Source of the DNA: Welwitschia mirabilis
Lineage: Eukaryota; Gnetophyta; Gnetopsida; Welwitschiales
NCBI GenBank assembly: GCA_051453625.1
Contig: JBOZIK010000001.1
Coordinates: 267,476,380-267,540,379, forward strand
Length of the DNA stretch: 64,000 nt
Direction of reading: 5' to 3'
The notes beneath the pieces are model-generated. The model was given only the letters and a program-made list of their open reading frames with translations, was not told where the DNA came from and did no database searches. Below, piece after piece: positions 36,997 through 49,590 of this stretch (positions are counted from its first letter, which is position 1; each line of letters starts with the position of its first letter). The position numbers and the translations under genes are program-made.

Positions 36997-37882
36997 TTAT
37001 AGGGGTAGTAGTAGTTAGCTATACTACTTGCAACCTATGTTGATATATCTTAGAAAGTTTTGGATGTGAACCTTAGATAGTAGAAGCTATAATTGAATTA
37101 TTTTTATTTCTAATCATTTTTCCAACTATTAAATAATACATTAAATAATGTCATTATCAAAAAAGAAGCTAAAAAGAAACAAACAATAATCAATATCAAA
37201 ACTAATGAAATGAAAAATGGATAACCACTATTATATGCTTTTAATAGTCTATCATCTTATCAGATATATGTTGCCTATAGTGTGACTAAAGTAAAGTTAT
37301 GAATGTGTCCTTTCAGATATGCATGTCTCAAAATGAAGAAATCATTAACTACAAGGATAAGATGATGTATTGAACTAGATGGTAAGCTAATGCTACTAAT
37401 ACTTTCTAATCAATAGGGTTGCAAATGAAATTTAAATGAAAATTAAAAGGAAATAAATAATTCTAGGTAATGATATAGAGTAAATTTCTTATGAATGCAT
37501 TAAAATCAAATCTAAGATACTTAACTAATTCAACAAAATAGAAAGAAATCAATAGTATAAAAGAATCCGGCTTTCATGATTTGAGTAGCATAATAGCAAG
37601 AAAACCTTAAAGGGATTACCTATTATGAAATCAAACCAAAAGCATTTAGAAGATTTAAAACCAAAGCTTTATTACATTCAAATGATAATTACAAATGAAG
37701 AAGACTACTAGTGCTTAAAGCTTATTTATATTCAACTTCTTCTTCTTTCACTGATTAACCAACTTTTTAAATGAAATAAAGTGAGTGTTTGTAATGATTC
37801 GTAAGGGACTTTTGAGGAATATGAGAAAGAATTATAATAGGAAAGATAGAGTTTTAATCACAATTTTTGAAAAGTTATCTTT
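36997..37882 (-). repeat. Element D 5' LTR, part left of element C
   Basis: It is collinear with 1240 to about 2127. It is interrupted at 37882 by the insertion of element C and resumes at 53172. A second version of its last 60 bp appears at 38467-38525 after a gap, so the C junction is seen twice. Confidence 0.85.
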
Positions 37883-39756
37883 TGTTACACTACCAAGTTT
37901 TTTGTATTTGATAGGGTATTTTTAGTAGTTTTATACGATATTAGATAGGTTTATACTTAATTTCGATGATAATGAAGAGCTATGACAAATATCATGAAAA
38001 CATGCAGTCTCTATTAAATTTGATAACATTTAAAGTAGATTACAATAACTCCTATATGAAGTAGTAATCCTATAATCAAAGAGGCTAATCTGATATAAGA
38101 AACATCTTTACAAGATCCATCATCTACCTTATCATCCAGATGATAGTACAAATGATAGAATAACTTATGCTAACTAGGATGCTTATAGGACTAATTTTGT
38201 AGCTAATGTGGATCTTGTATGANNNNNNNNNNNNNNNNNNNNNNNNNNNNNNNNNNNNNNNNNNNNNNNNNNNNNNNNNNNNNNNNNNNNNNNNNNNNNN
38301 NNNNNNNNNNNNNNNNNNNNNNNNNNNNNNNNNNNNNNNNNNNNNNNNNNNNNNNNNNNNNNNNNNNNNNNNNNNNNNNNNNNNNNNNNNNNNNNNNNNN
38401 NNNNNNNNNNNNNNNNNNNNNNNNNNNNNNNNNNNNNNNNNNNNNNNNNNNNNNNNNNNNNNNNNNAAAGGATTATACATAGGAAAGATAGAGTTTTAAT
38501 CACAATTTTTCAAATCATTATCTTTTGTTACACTATCAATTTATGTGTATTTGATAGGGTATTTTGAGTAGTTTTATAAGATATTAGATAGGTTTATACT
38601 CAGTTTTGACGATAATGGAGAGCTATAGAAAATATCATGAAAACATGCAATATCTATTAAATTTGATAACATTTAAAGTAGATTACAATAACTCCTATAT
38701 GAATTAGTAATCCTATAATCAAAGAGGCTAATCTGATATAAGAAACATCCTTACAAGATCCATCATATGCTTTATCATCTAGATGACAGTACAAATGATA
38801 GAATAACTTATGCTAACTAGGATGCTTATAGGTCTAATCTTGTAGCTAATGTGGATCTTGTATGATGTTTCATCATCCCCTATGATGTATAGATGATTAA
38901 AAGAATGATATTTAAATATAATGATTCATCAAATATCATCAAACATTTACCACATGTCTTGCGGATTCTTACATGGTTGTTAGGGTTTTATTGCCTCTGT
39001 TAGTATTTATTATTTTTAGAGTTATTATTTGTAATAAATACCTCATTCATCTTTGAATCTAAATTTATCTTTTTTAACACTAGAAATTCTTGTAATATGA
39101 GATCTAAGGGTGGAGATCCATCCCTTGTTGTTGTCGAGAGATGTATTCCTTGGTGTTAAGTTGTATATCCTTTATTGAACTACTACTACTTTGTAATACA
39201 TATGTTGGTTTGACTTAATTAAAATTTATTTTTCTTTTTATATAATTTGTTATGTGCATCTCACTTATGGTTTATACTACTTTTAATTCCATAAGAGATT
39301 CATCTATGATATAGATCACAAGGGAAATCTTTGTCAAGATTAGCATTATTAGTTTAGGTATATTGCATTTTATTTACTAGATTAACTTTGCATTGTTGTC
39401 ATATTCTATTCGATGATCCTGATAGCTTAGTTTCATTTTGATTTGATGATGGTTTTCCTTAACTGATCTAGTTATACAGGGTCAATCTCCATGATAGGTT
39501 GATTTGGTAATTGAATAGATATCACATTTATAATAGAACTTGCATTTCGTTTGCATAGTATGTTTATTTGCATTGTTATTTTGTTTTACTTAGAAATTGC
39601 ATAAGTATTCCCTTTTGAAATCAATTCTCTTTCTTCTCACTTGTGCCTTAGATGGAATTATGAAATTTGGATCACTATGATCTATGATCTATATATATAT
39701 ATATATATATAGGATTTATTTAAGGATGTAATATTTACACAAATACACATAGTAAA
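37883..39756 (+). repeat. Element C 5' LTR (with duplicated first part)
   Basis: It starts TGTTACACTACC at 37883. After the 244-N gap it restarts TGTTACACTATC at 38526. The stretches 37883-38222 and 38526-38869 differ at roughly 6% of positions by eye, so one is likely an allele or a misassembled copy. Both contain a palindromic motif (TATCATCCAGATGATA at 38130-38145; ATCATCTAGATGA near 38775). An (AT)n tract lies near 39690-39711, just before the LTR end. Confidence 0.85.
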
Positions 39757-39759
39757 TCT

Positions 39760-39777
39760 TGGTGTCATTGCCAAGAA
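39760..39777 (+). promoter_or_regulatory. Primer-binding site, element C (tRNA-Asp type)
   Basis: TGGTGTCATTGCCAAGAA differs from TGGCGCCGTTGCCGGGGA at 6 of 18 positions, all C-to-T or G-to-A. It directly follows the 5' LTR. Confidence 0.9.
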
Positions 39778-40200
39778 AGGCTACTTGGAGTTCAAGGATT
39801 GTCATTGCTTAAATAAGTAGTTTGGATTTTAGTTTAGATATTTGTTTATAGTAATGTTATACCTTTATAGTAGAAATATATGTTTTTCTTTCTAGATTTT
39901 CTATTTTTCATTACCAAAATAATGCCCTATTCTCCCCATTGTCATCTAGATGACATGCATTGATGATGAACTCTAAAACTTAGGTTTTTTTCATTTTCAT
40001 AAGAACTAGGGTTTTTCTTATTATTCCCTCTATTGTCTAGATGGCTTAGCAGATGATTGTCAATTTTTATTCTCTGTTATTTCATGATTCTATTTTTCTA
40101 TGTTTTTATTTTCGAGTTTTTGGTGTCTTCTATCATCTAGATACATCATCTAAACAACCATAGAGATGACATTTATATAAATAGAACTAAGCATGCTGGG
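39778..40200 (+). other. Element C 5' leader with palindromes
   Basis: This non-coding leader includes GTCATCTAGATGAC (39943-39956), a perfect 14-bp palindrome, and further TCTAGATGG, AGATGAT, TCATCTAGATAC and CATCATCTAAACAACCAT copies up to 40165. The last phrase recurs near 51244, just before the 3' LTR. Confidence 0.65.
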
Positions 40201-42750
40201 ACATGATAGACGTAAGTAAGTTATCAATTAAAGAAAACATTCAACAAGGTTTGATCAATCATGAACTAAACCCAAGTATGCATCCTAAGCACACAGAAAA
40301 TTTCAAGAATTAAGCAAGAAGATTTTTCTACATTTATTATTTTTGAACCTAATTTTTCCAAAGAAAATGTTTTTTAAAAAAAATTAGAAGAAAATAGTTT
40401 TACTACAGTGTTGATTTCTATGCAAAAATAGAAACAGATAGCTTCATGTAATCCTCCTATTATTAGAGGAACTTCTACTATTCCTATAAATCCAAATGCT
40501 AATGTTACTCTTAAAGAACTAATTACAAATAAAAAGCATGAAATTAAAAATCCTTTTGACCTACCTTCTAGTAATAATGTTGAGTTAAGAAATCTAAATG
40601 CATATGATATTTTTAATGGAGGAAATGATGAAGATCCCCTCCAACATATAGTCGACATTGAATAATTAGTGCTTACTTCTGAAAATGGTAAAAAATAAAT
40701 TAGTAATCATACTTACATGGTTATCATTTCCATCAAATTTAAACAAAAATTAAAATTATGGTTAAGAACTATTCCACATAAAAAAATGAAACCAAGTTCA
40801 AGAAGCCTTTATAAAAAGATTTATGAGTGAAACAACAATAAGAAAAAGAAAGAAAGAGGTAACAAATTTACAACAATAATCTAATGAATATTATTCCTTT
40901 ACTTATGAGTGATTTCTTATTACAATACATTCTAATCCTATAGATGCATTTACTCAAGAAGAATTAATAGATTATTTCTATAGTTAACTTAATAACTAAA
41001 CTAAATATCTAGTATATTTTCTAGGTGATGAAAATTTAATGAATATCACATTAGAAAATGCATAGGAATTGCTAGAAGAACTATTAGAAGTAAGTGAGAC
41101 ATGGCCTAAACCAATATCTAAAGAAAATCATACCATAGGCAAAATCATAAAAGATCTTAAATAAGTGAAGTAAGAAAAGGAGGAAATTTAAAAAAAAGGA
41201 CTAATAAATGTTATTAAGGATTTCATAACAACATTAGAAAACTAGACTCAAATAATTTTAGATGTAAAGGTAGGAACTAAAAAGAGTGTGGTTTTAACTT
41301 GTAATTTATGTGAAGACAACTATCATATAACTAAAAAATATCTTTTATTACCAACTTATAAAGAGAAGATTTATGAAGAGGTGTGTCCATTCAGTCAAAC
41401 TCTTTAAACTTTAGAAATAAAAACTAAAATAAAAACCAATTTCAACCTAAGATGAATGAATAAAACTAACTTTCAAAATTTTAAGAACAAATTTAATAAC
41501 TTTCAAGGAAATAATTTAAATTTTAAACCATTTAGAAATAGATTTGAGAATGCTAGCTTTTAAACAAATAATTCAAACTTCCAAACCAGTAGCTCAAATT
41601 GCTAAGTAAGCACATCAAATTTTAAAAATTAAAACTGATCCACTTAGAAATTCCATTGATGAATTAAAAAAATCTCAAGAGAAGACAAACTTGAACAATG
41701 AAAATATTATTAATGTTCTTTAACAAACTATTCTTACAAATCAAAGATCACAAGGATCACTTGCAATACAATATTTACCAAACTATAATGAAGTAAGAAA
41801 AGATTATAAGATTCTGATAAGAAGTGGAAATGAAACAAAACCTCCTACACATGATGCCTCAACTTCTAAAAATGATAGGAAAGATGATAAAGAATAATAG
41901 GATATTGAAATCTTAGAAGACTATACTTTTTCTTCTACTTTAAGTGATAAGCTTAATAAGAAATTTTTTTAAGATAAAGGAAAGAAACCTACAATTTCTT
42001 AGCTTGATAGATTAAATTTAAATCCTACATTTGAGGATTATCTTAAAGCCTTAATTCAAGATGTGAGCATAAATTTATCATTTTTGAAACTCTTGCAAGA
42101 AAATTCTAAATATTTTAAGTTGTGGAAAGACCTAATTAAAAGGAAACGAAAATGAGCANNNNNNNNNNNNNNNNNNNNNNNNNNNNNNNNNNNNNNNNNN
42201 NNNNNNNNNNNNNNNNNNNNNNNNNNNNNNNNNNNNNNNNNNNNNNNNNNNNNNNNNNATAAGATAAACTTTAACAATGAAAATATTATTAATTTTCTTT
42301 AAAAAAATATTCTTACAAATCAAAGATCACAAGGTTCACTTGCAATACAATCTTTACCAAACCCTAATGAAGTAAGAAAAGATTATAAGATTGTGATAAG
42401 AAGTGAAAATGAAACAAAACCTCCTACACATGATGCCTTAACTTCTAAAAATGATAAGAAAGATGATAAATAATAATAGGATATTGAAATTTTAGAATAC
42501 TATACTTTTTCTTCTACTTTAAGTGATAAGCTTAATAAGAATTTTTTTTTAAGATAAAGGAAAGAAACCTGTAATTCCTTGGCTTGATAGATTAAAGTTA
42601 AATCCTACATTTGAGGATTATCTTAAAGCTTTAATTCAATATGTGAGCATAAATTTACCATTTTTAAAACTCTTGCAAGAAAATTATAAATATTTTAAGT
42701 TGTGGAAAGACCTAATTAGAAGGAAACGAAAATGAGCCATATGTAGTAAA
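40200..42750 (+). pseudogene. Element C gag
   Basis: The order along the region is LNAYDIFNGGNDEDPLQHIV (gag core start), LKLWLRTIPHKK, FTQEELIDYFYS, a zinc knuckle at 41300-41341 reading CNLCEDNYHITKKY (CX2CX4HX4 with the last Cys now Tyr), YKIVIRSGNETKPP (the LRSGK-like block before protease) and INLSFLKLLQENSKYFKLWK. These are typical of the Athila/Tat gag-pol start. Stops replace Gln codons repeatedly. The gap 42159-42258 has matching flanks (41690-42158 and 42262-42725). Confidence 0.85.
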
Positions 42751-42779
42751 GTCTTCTTAGCCTAATTTATAACCAACTT

Positions 42780-43720
42780 AGTTTTACAAAAATGTTCAAA
42801 TTTAAGGATCTTAGAGTAGAAACAATTAGTATCATATTAGAAGAAAATAACAGAATTAAAAAAGCCTTAATCAACATAAGAGTAAGTGATAACATTATGC
42901 ATTTACACATTTGTGAGTGACTTAGTTTGGGAAGTAGAATTAAGCCTACATGTATTATCTTAGAATTGGTAGATACATCAATGAAGAAATCTTTAAGAGT
43001 AATAAAAGATTTGGTAATTTAATTTAAAAAAGTATTCAATCTAATAGATGTGGTTGTAATTGAAATTGAACATAACAGAGGTTATCCACTACTTCTATAA
43101 AGAGAATTTTATGCAATAGTCCACTATATTAATGATACAAGAACTGAAATGATGGNNNNNNNNNNNNNNNNNNNNNNNNNNNNNNNNNNNNNNNNNNNNN
43201 NNNNNNNNNNNNNNNNNNNNNNNNNNNNNNNNNNNNNNNNNNNNNNNNNNNNNNNTGAGTATAATAGAGATTATCCCCTACTTCTAGAAAGAGAATTTTA
43301 TGCAATAGCCCACTGTATTAATGATATAAGAACTAAAATGATGAATTGTTACTTAGGAAATAAAAATTTTATCATTGGAATTTTTTATGCCACTAAAAAA
43401 GACGTAGATGATGAGTTAAATGTTGAAGAGGAAATTAAGCCAATGTTATTCTTGTAGCATTATCCATTTAAAAAGAGATGATTAATGCTTCANNNNNNNN
43501 NNNNNNNNNNNNNNNNNNNNNNNNNNNNNNNNNNNNNNNNNNNNNNNNNNNNNNNNNNNNNNNNNNNNNNNNNNNNNNNNNNNNNNNNNNNNATTAGAAT
43601 TTTTGATGCCACTAAAAAAGATGTAGATGATGATTTAAATGTTGAAGAAGAAATTAAGCCAACATTATTTCTTGTAGCATCATCCATTTAAAAAGAGACG
43701 ATTAATGCTTTATGAGACTA
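42780..43720 (+). pseudogene. Element C aspartic protease
   Basis: Translation gives ALINIRVSDNIMHLHICE, then IIKPTCIILELVD-like sequence, VIKDLVI, VVVIEIEHNRGYPLLL and REFYAIVHYIND. The active site (normally DLGAS) reads NIRVS: the Asp codon at 42872-42874 is AAC and the Gly codon at 42878-42880 is AGA, both reachable by G-to-A changes. The protease is inactive. Gaps 43156-43255 and 43493-43592 have matching flanks. Confidence 0.8.
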
Positions 43721-44179
43721 TATTATATGATAATCTACTTGAACTAGAAAACTTGAAATCTTTCAATGATGATGAACTCAAATAAGAATATTTAGGAATA
43801 GACTATTTTAATCAAAAGACTAAAGAAACTAAAATTATAATTTGTAAAGAAGTCCAACATGTAAAAATAGCTAAGATTCCATATTCTAAGGGAGGTCATC
43901 CACCACTATCATTTGGATGATAGTTAGCTCTAATAACAAAATGATAAAAACTAAAAATCTAAATTTAAATTAGAAACCTTTACCTAGTGGACTAAAATGT
44001 ATCTTTCTGTGTGATAAATAGAATAAATCATTAATAATAAATAAGAATATTTTCCTCAATAAGAATTTATTTTAATCTCACTTTTAAACTCTAAGATTAA
44101 TGCATTTGCTTAGACCCATATAGAATTAATGGCCATTCCTACTTTCATTTAACCTAAAATCTACCTTAAGAATAATGCA

Positions 44180-45520
44180 AAACCTATTAGACAACTGTAA
44201 TGTAATAAATATAGCCCTTAAATAAGTTATAAGGAATGAAATCATTAAATTAATTAATGATAGAATTATTTATGCTATATCTAATAGTAAGTTCTTTAGC
44301 CCTTTAATGGTACTACCTAAGAAATTGGGAAGGGAAGAATGTGTATTGATTTTAGAAAGCTAAATAAGTGTAATAAAGAAAGGCCATTTCNNNNNNNNNN
44401 NNNNNNNNNNNNNNNNNNNNNNNNNNNNNNNNNNNNNNNNNNNNNNNNNNNNNNNNNNNNNNNNNNNNNNNNNNNNNNNNNNNNNNNNNTAGTGAGAACC
44501 AAGTAAAGATAAATTTTAGTTTACCTTTTAAAACATTTACTTTTAGATGCATGCATTTGGAACTTTACAATCTCTTAATACTTTTTAATGTGCAGCAATG
44601 TGTATCTTTTTTAGTATGTTAGAGGATTCAATTAAAATTTTTATGTGTGACTTCTTAATATATGATGAAAACTTTTAACAACTCTTAGAAAGGCTAGAAA
44701 ATGTCCTTAATACATGCATTGAAAGTGGTATATCTTTGAGTTAAGAGAAGGGTTTTTAATAGTTGATAATGGAATTGTCNNNNNNNNNNNNNNNNNNNNN
44801 NNNNNNNNNNNNNNNNNNNNNNNNNNNNNNNNNNNNNNNNNNNNNNNNNNNNNNNNNNNNNNNNNNNNNNNNNNNNNNNAATGGTTTTTTAATAGTTGAT
44901 AATGGAATTGTCTTATGGCATCACGTTTCTAATAAAGGAATTAAAAATGGATCCTAAAAAGGCAAGTATCATTAAAAATCTAACTCCTTCAATAAATGTA
45001 AAACTAGTTCAATATTTCCTTTGTTATTGTGGTTTTTTTAATCATTTTATTTAGGGTTATGCTAAAATTTGTACATCCTTCACTCATGGCTTGAAAAAGA
45101 ATCTGTATTTAAATGGAATGAGTCTTGTAAGCTTTCTTTCAAAACACTTAAATATAAAATCTCTTTTACACCTAGTGTAATAGGACCTGATTAAANNNNN
45201 NNNNNNNNNNNNNNNNNNNNNNNNNNNNNNNNNNNNNNNNNNNNNNNNNNNNNNNNNNNNNNNNNNNNNNNNNNNNNNNNNNNNNNNNNNNNNNNAAAAA
45301 TCAAGTATCATTAAAAATATAACTCCTTTAATAAATGTAAAACAACTTCAATATTTCCTTTGTTATTGTGGTTTTTATAATCATTTTATTTAAGGTTATG
45401 CTAAAATTTATACATCCTTCACTTATTGCTTGAAAAAGAATCTATATTTAAATGGAATGGGTCTTGTAAGTTTATTTTTAAAACACTTAAAGATAAAATG
45501 TCTTCTACACCTAGTGTAAT
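44180..45520 (+). pseudogene. Element C reverse transcriptase
   Basis: Translation gives VIRNEIIKLINDRIIYAISN, FSPLMVLPKK, FSLPFKTFTFRCM, LEDSIKIFMCDFLIYDENF, VDNGIVLWHHVSNKGIK, KASIIKNLTPSINVKLVQYF and SFTHGLKKNLYL, in the gypsy RT order. The catalytic FMDDF reads FMCDF: the first Asp codon (44646-44648) is TGT. Gaps at 44391-44489, 44780-44879 and 45196-45295; the last two have repeated flanks. Confidence 0.85.
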
Positions 45521-45920
45521 AGGACATGATTAAAATAAAGATTTTGAATTAATATGTAATGCTAGTAATATTACTGTGGATGAGATTTTTGGATAAAATT
45601 ATGGAAATGATTTTAGAGTTATATCTTATTATAGAAAATCTTTGTCTAAAGCTTAATCAAATTATACTACTATTGAGAAAGAAATGTTAGCCTTAATATA
45701 CCTCGATAATCTTAGATACTATCCTTTAGGCTTTCATATGGATGTTTATACTAACCATGTAACTATTAAATACCTTATTACTAAGAAAGATTCTAGGGAT
45801 AAAAACAATATATGAAACCTTCTCATGCAAAAATTTAATCTTACTATTATTGGTAAAGTAGAAAAACATAATAGTGTACCGATTATTTCTTATGTATTTT
45901 TTCTTCTCTTGATAATCTTA
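45520..45920 (+). pseudogene. Element C RNase H
   Basis: Translation gives FELICNASNITVDEIFG, RVISYYRKSLSKA, NYTTIEKEMLALIYLDN, FHMDVYTNHVTIKYL and QKFNLTIIGKVEKHNS. The block order, including the E in EKEML, matches gypsy RNase H. The first Asp (normally CDAS) reads CNAS, again a G-to-A change. Confidence 0.8.
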
Positions 45921-47275
45921 TAATTAATGATTCTTTTCTAGATGAAGAACTTTTTATCATATTATCTAGTTATCCTTCTCGTTGGTATATTGACATGGTT
46001 AATTATTTTATTACCATAAAAACACCATAACATTAAAGTCATAATCAAAGAAAATCTTTTCTCCATCGAATAGGTTATTATAAATGGATAGATCCATATN
46101 NNNNNNNNNNNNNNNNNNNNNNNNNNNNNNNNNNNNNNNNNNNNNNNNNNNNNNNNNNNNNNNNNNNNNNNNNNNNNNNNNNNNNNNNNNNNNNNNNNNN
46201 NNNNNNNNNNNNNNNNNNNAATGAAAATTCTTCACTTTGGGTATTATTAGCCTAGTTGTTTTTGGGACTCTTTTGATTTTTCTAGAAGGTTAATGCTTGT
46301 TAATGTTATGGTAGCCTTATTCATTCTTATAACATGTTTGTTAAATCTATTCTTGAATTTGAACCTTTTGATTACTAGGGAATTGATTTTATAGGCCTTA
46401 TTAACTCACCTTCTAAAGATAAAATCTACATTTTAGCTGCTGTTAATTATGTTACTAAATGAGTTAAAGGTATTTTTGCTTTTACGAATGACTCCTAAAC
46501 TGTGTGTAATTTTATTAGAATTTATATTTTTTAATGTATTGATTTTCTTAGAATTATCATTGGTGATGAAGAAACTTATTTTATAAATCATCTTTTTAAA
46601 AACATTCTTTTATCTATTAGAATTAAACATAGAGTATCTTGTGTTTATCATCTATAAACTAATGGTTAAGCTGAAAATTCAAATAGAAAAATAAAGAAAA
46701 TGCTTTAGAAATATGTCTCCATTAACAAAAAGTCTTGGGCTTCTAAGATTAATAATGTTTTTTAGCTTATCATACTACTTTATATAATTCTCTTAGTTAT
46801 TCATGATATAAACTTATGTACAGAAAAATTTGTGTTTTCCCAGTTGATGTCTGTTATAACTCTTATCATTTTTTTATCAACTTAATATTGTAAACCTTCA
46901 TGAAAATATTAAAAATAGATTAGTTTAACTTAATTATTTAGATGAAAAAACCACATACTATACATCATCAACTCATTCACAAAGCCTAAGCTAATTTCAA
47001 ACATGATAGAAATTTACTTCATAAAAAGTTTAAACATAGTCAACCTGTTCTTTTATATAATACTAAAGTGCATTTTTTACATAAAATGTTGACTTATAAA
47101 TGGTTATATCCTTATCTTATAGAGAAAGTATATTCTAATAGCTCTATTTAGATTTTTGACTTAGATGCTAAGGAGACTCAAAAAGTCAATGGATAAAGGT
47201 TGAAAATATATGAAAAATCTTTTCATGTAATCTTGAACATGATAGAAGTAGTTGTTTTAGAGGTTTTTCTTAATG
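45920..47275 (+). pseudogene. Element C integrase
   Basis: A tether, SRWYIDMVNYFIT, is followed by a 119-N gap and then GIDFIGLINSPSKDKIYILA, VNYVTK, RIIIGDEETYFINHLF, IKHRVSCVYHL, AENSNRKIKKML, and finally FKHSQPVLLYNTKVHF, YLIEKVYSNSS, KVNG and RLKIYE. The D,D,E residues are still recognisable (GIDF, IGDE, AENS), although stops break the frame. It ends near 47275 with GED. Confidence 0.85.
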
Positions 47276-47279
47276 GGGA

Positions 47280-47641
47280 GGACATACTCCCTCTTATTAT
47301 TTAAATTCTTTCCCTCTTATTATTTAAATTCTTTCTTAGCCTATTCCTTTGATAGATGTTATGATGTCACTTAATCATATTTAACTTGACTTATGTGTTT
47401 TCTTTTTGAAGTTTCCATGACTAATATTTGTACTTGGAAATTTTTATAGGGCTAAGATTAGATTCATCAAATCTTAAGACATTTACATTTTTATGATCTT
47501 CATTTTAAACAAAGATACCTTGGTTCTTGTGCCTTTTTCCCCTAATGATGTGAGGCCTTTAGTTATTTATGTGTGTTCTTTTCTATTTTTGATCTTACTC
47601 TTTTACATTTGTCTTTTTGAGTGTGTGATTATGTGGAAGTT

Positions 47642-47716
<75 letters not shown>

Positions 47717-49590
47717 NNNNNNNNNNNNNNNNNNNNNNNNNNNNNNNNNNNNNNNNNNNNNNNNNNNNNNNNNNGATTACCATGATGTCCAATTACATCA
47801 AGGTAAATTTTTTTAAAAGGAACTTTTAATAGTGTTGGTAACTATGGGAACTCCACTAGAAGGACAGTTGACCATGTTTCATGGATCCCTACTTTAATTA
47901 TAATTGACTTCACTCATCATGACAAGTAGTAATACAAATTTAAGGTTATGGAATCATTGATTTTCCTGGTATCATCAGAGACATTGCTTAGTTTCTAAAC
48001 TTTAAGTATTCTCATATAATCATTTTACTTTTGAGGATTTGAATGTGTTTTAGGGTATGAAAAGGTGAGTTTATTTTTGAGTAGCTTTAGGTTTTATCAT
48101 TTATTATTTTATGCACTTAATCTTTGATGCCATTATAATAACTACCTTTTTTAGTGGAACTCTATAGAGGTGATATGTTTTATCATGAATCTTTACTTAG
48201 GTGGCTTTATGATGTTTTCCGAAGGGGTTCACTAGGTTAGAGTCTAGTGTAGGAATGCTATTTATTCATATTTCTAGTTGTCTATTTTTATTCTATTTTT
48301 GTTTTATAACTTAGTTTGTTATCTTAAAGTTATTTCTGTACTTTTTCATCATCATTTTAGGATCTTAGTATTTAGTAGTTTTTTTGTTGTTATTTTTATT
48401 TTTATTTAGGTTATTTTATCAATAAAAGTTAACTTTCTTTTATCATTTTAACTAGATGATCTTATCTTATGCATAGATGATTTTCCTCTTGATTTTTATG
48501 TTGTTCCTTTAAGTCTTATGGATTTTTACATATTTTTATGATTATTTTTTAGTTTAGGCATATATGTTTAGTTTTCTTATTAGGATTCATCTTACTTAGT
48601 GCATTTTTTTTCTTCCTATCTTTTAATTCTTTTGAGTTTTTTCTCATTCCTTATCTTTATTTATATTAATTCTTCACCATTCCCTATCTTTTGAGTTTTT
48701 TAATAAATTCTGATACCTTCATGCCTATATCTGAGCCTAACTTGTTTGAATGACATTTTTATTTTTGTGAGCATTTTTAAAGTGCCATCATTCACTAAGT
48801 TATCCAAATAACAATGAATANNNNNNNNNNNNNNNNNNNNNNNNNNNNNNNNNNNNNNNNNNNNNNNNNNNNNNNNNNNNNNNNNNNNNNNNAAAACTGT
48901 TATCATAATTTTTTACTTTATCTTTCTTTATTTTTAAGTTGTTTTTATTCATTCCTTTGAGAGATGACTATCACACTAGTGCTTGCTAATGTCTTACTTT
49001 TTCCCACAAGTTTAGTACCTCGGTTTGCAAGATTTAAACAAATTATCAAAATGAGATATATTTTTCTCTCTCTTATTACTTTTAATTTTTTCCTTTCATT
49101 TTTGAGCCTTTTAGCATGTAGTTTTCATGTATATTGGTTAGTTTTTAATGCTCTTTAATTTGGTACTTATGAATTTTATTTTTATTGTATATTTAACTAG
49201 ATATCTTNNNNNNNNNNNNNNNNNNNNNNNNNNNNNNNNNNNNNNNNNNNNNNNNNNNNNNNNNNNNNNNNNNNNNNNNNNNNNNNNNNNNNNNNNNNNN
49301 NNNNNNNNNNNNNNNNNNNNNNNNNNNNNNNNNNNNNNNNNNTTTTTGATTTAAGAACTTTTAATTTTAACTTCATGTGAACCTGCTTATTTTATGCTTT
49401 TTACTTTTTCTCACATTTCCATTTTTCTTTACATAATTAGGCAATACAGGATGTATTTATTATCTTTTTCATGATTCTTACCCATTAAAAACCAATTTAT
49501 GGGAATCATTTTGAGCCTCCATGAGATACATTTTAGTGATTTTTACTTAATCCTACCTAATGTGTTTTGTGTTTATAATTGATTATGCCA
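47280..49590 (+). other. Element C spacer between pol and third ORF
   Basis: This is non-coding, T-rich sequence. It contains the long GT repeat at 47644-47716, gaps at 47717-47774, 48821-48892 and 49208-49342, and a few ATCTAGATGAT-like motif remnants near 48451-48480. I see no gene. Confidence 0.5.
47644..47716 (+). repeat. (TG)n microsatellite next to a gap
   Basis: About 36 uninterrupted TG units run straight into a 58-N gap, so the true length is unknown. Its purity contrasts with the decay around it and implies recent expansion. Confidence 0.95.

Noticed and set aside
43149-43691. Tandem duplication of a protease segment in element C
   Set aside because: The copies sit on either side of 100-N gaps and are best explained as overlapping contigs or alleles.
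47493-47816. Open reading frame of about 107 codons with a long Val-Cys repeat
   Set aside because: It is the translation of the (TG)n microsatellite and an N gap in the spacer of element C.
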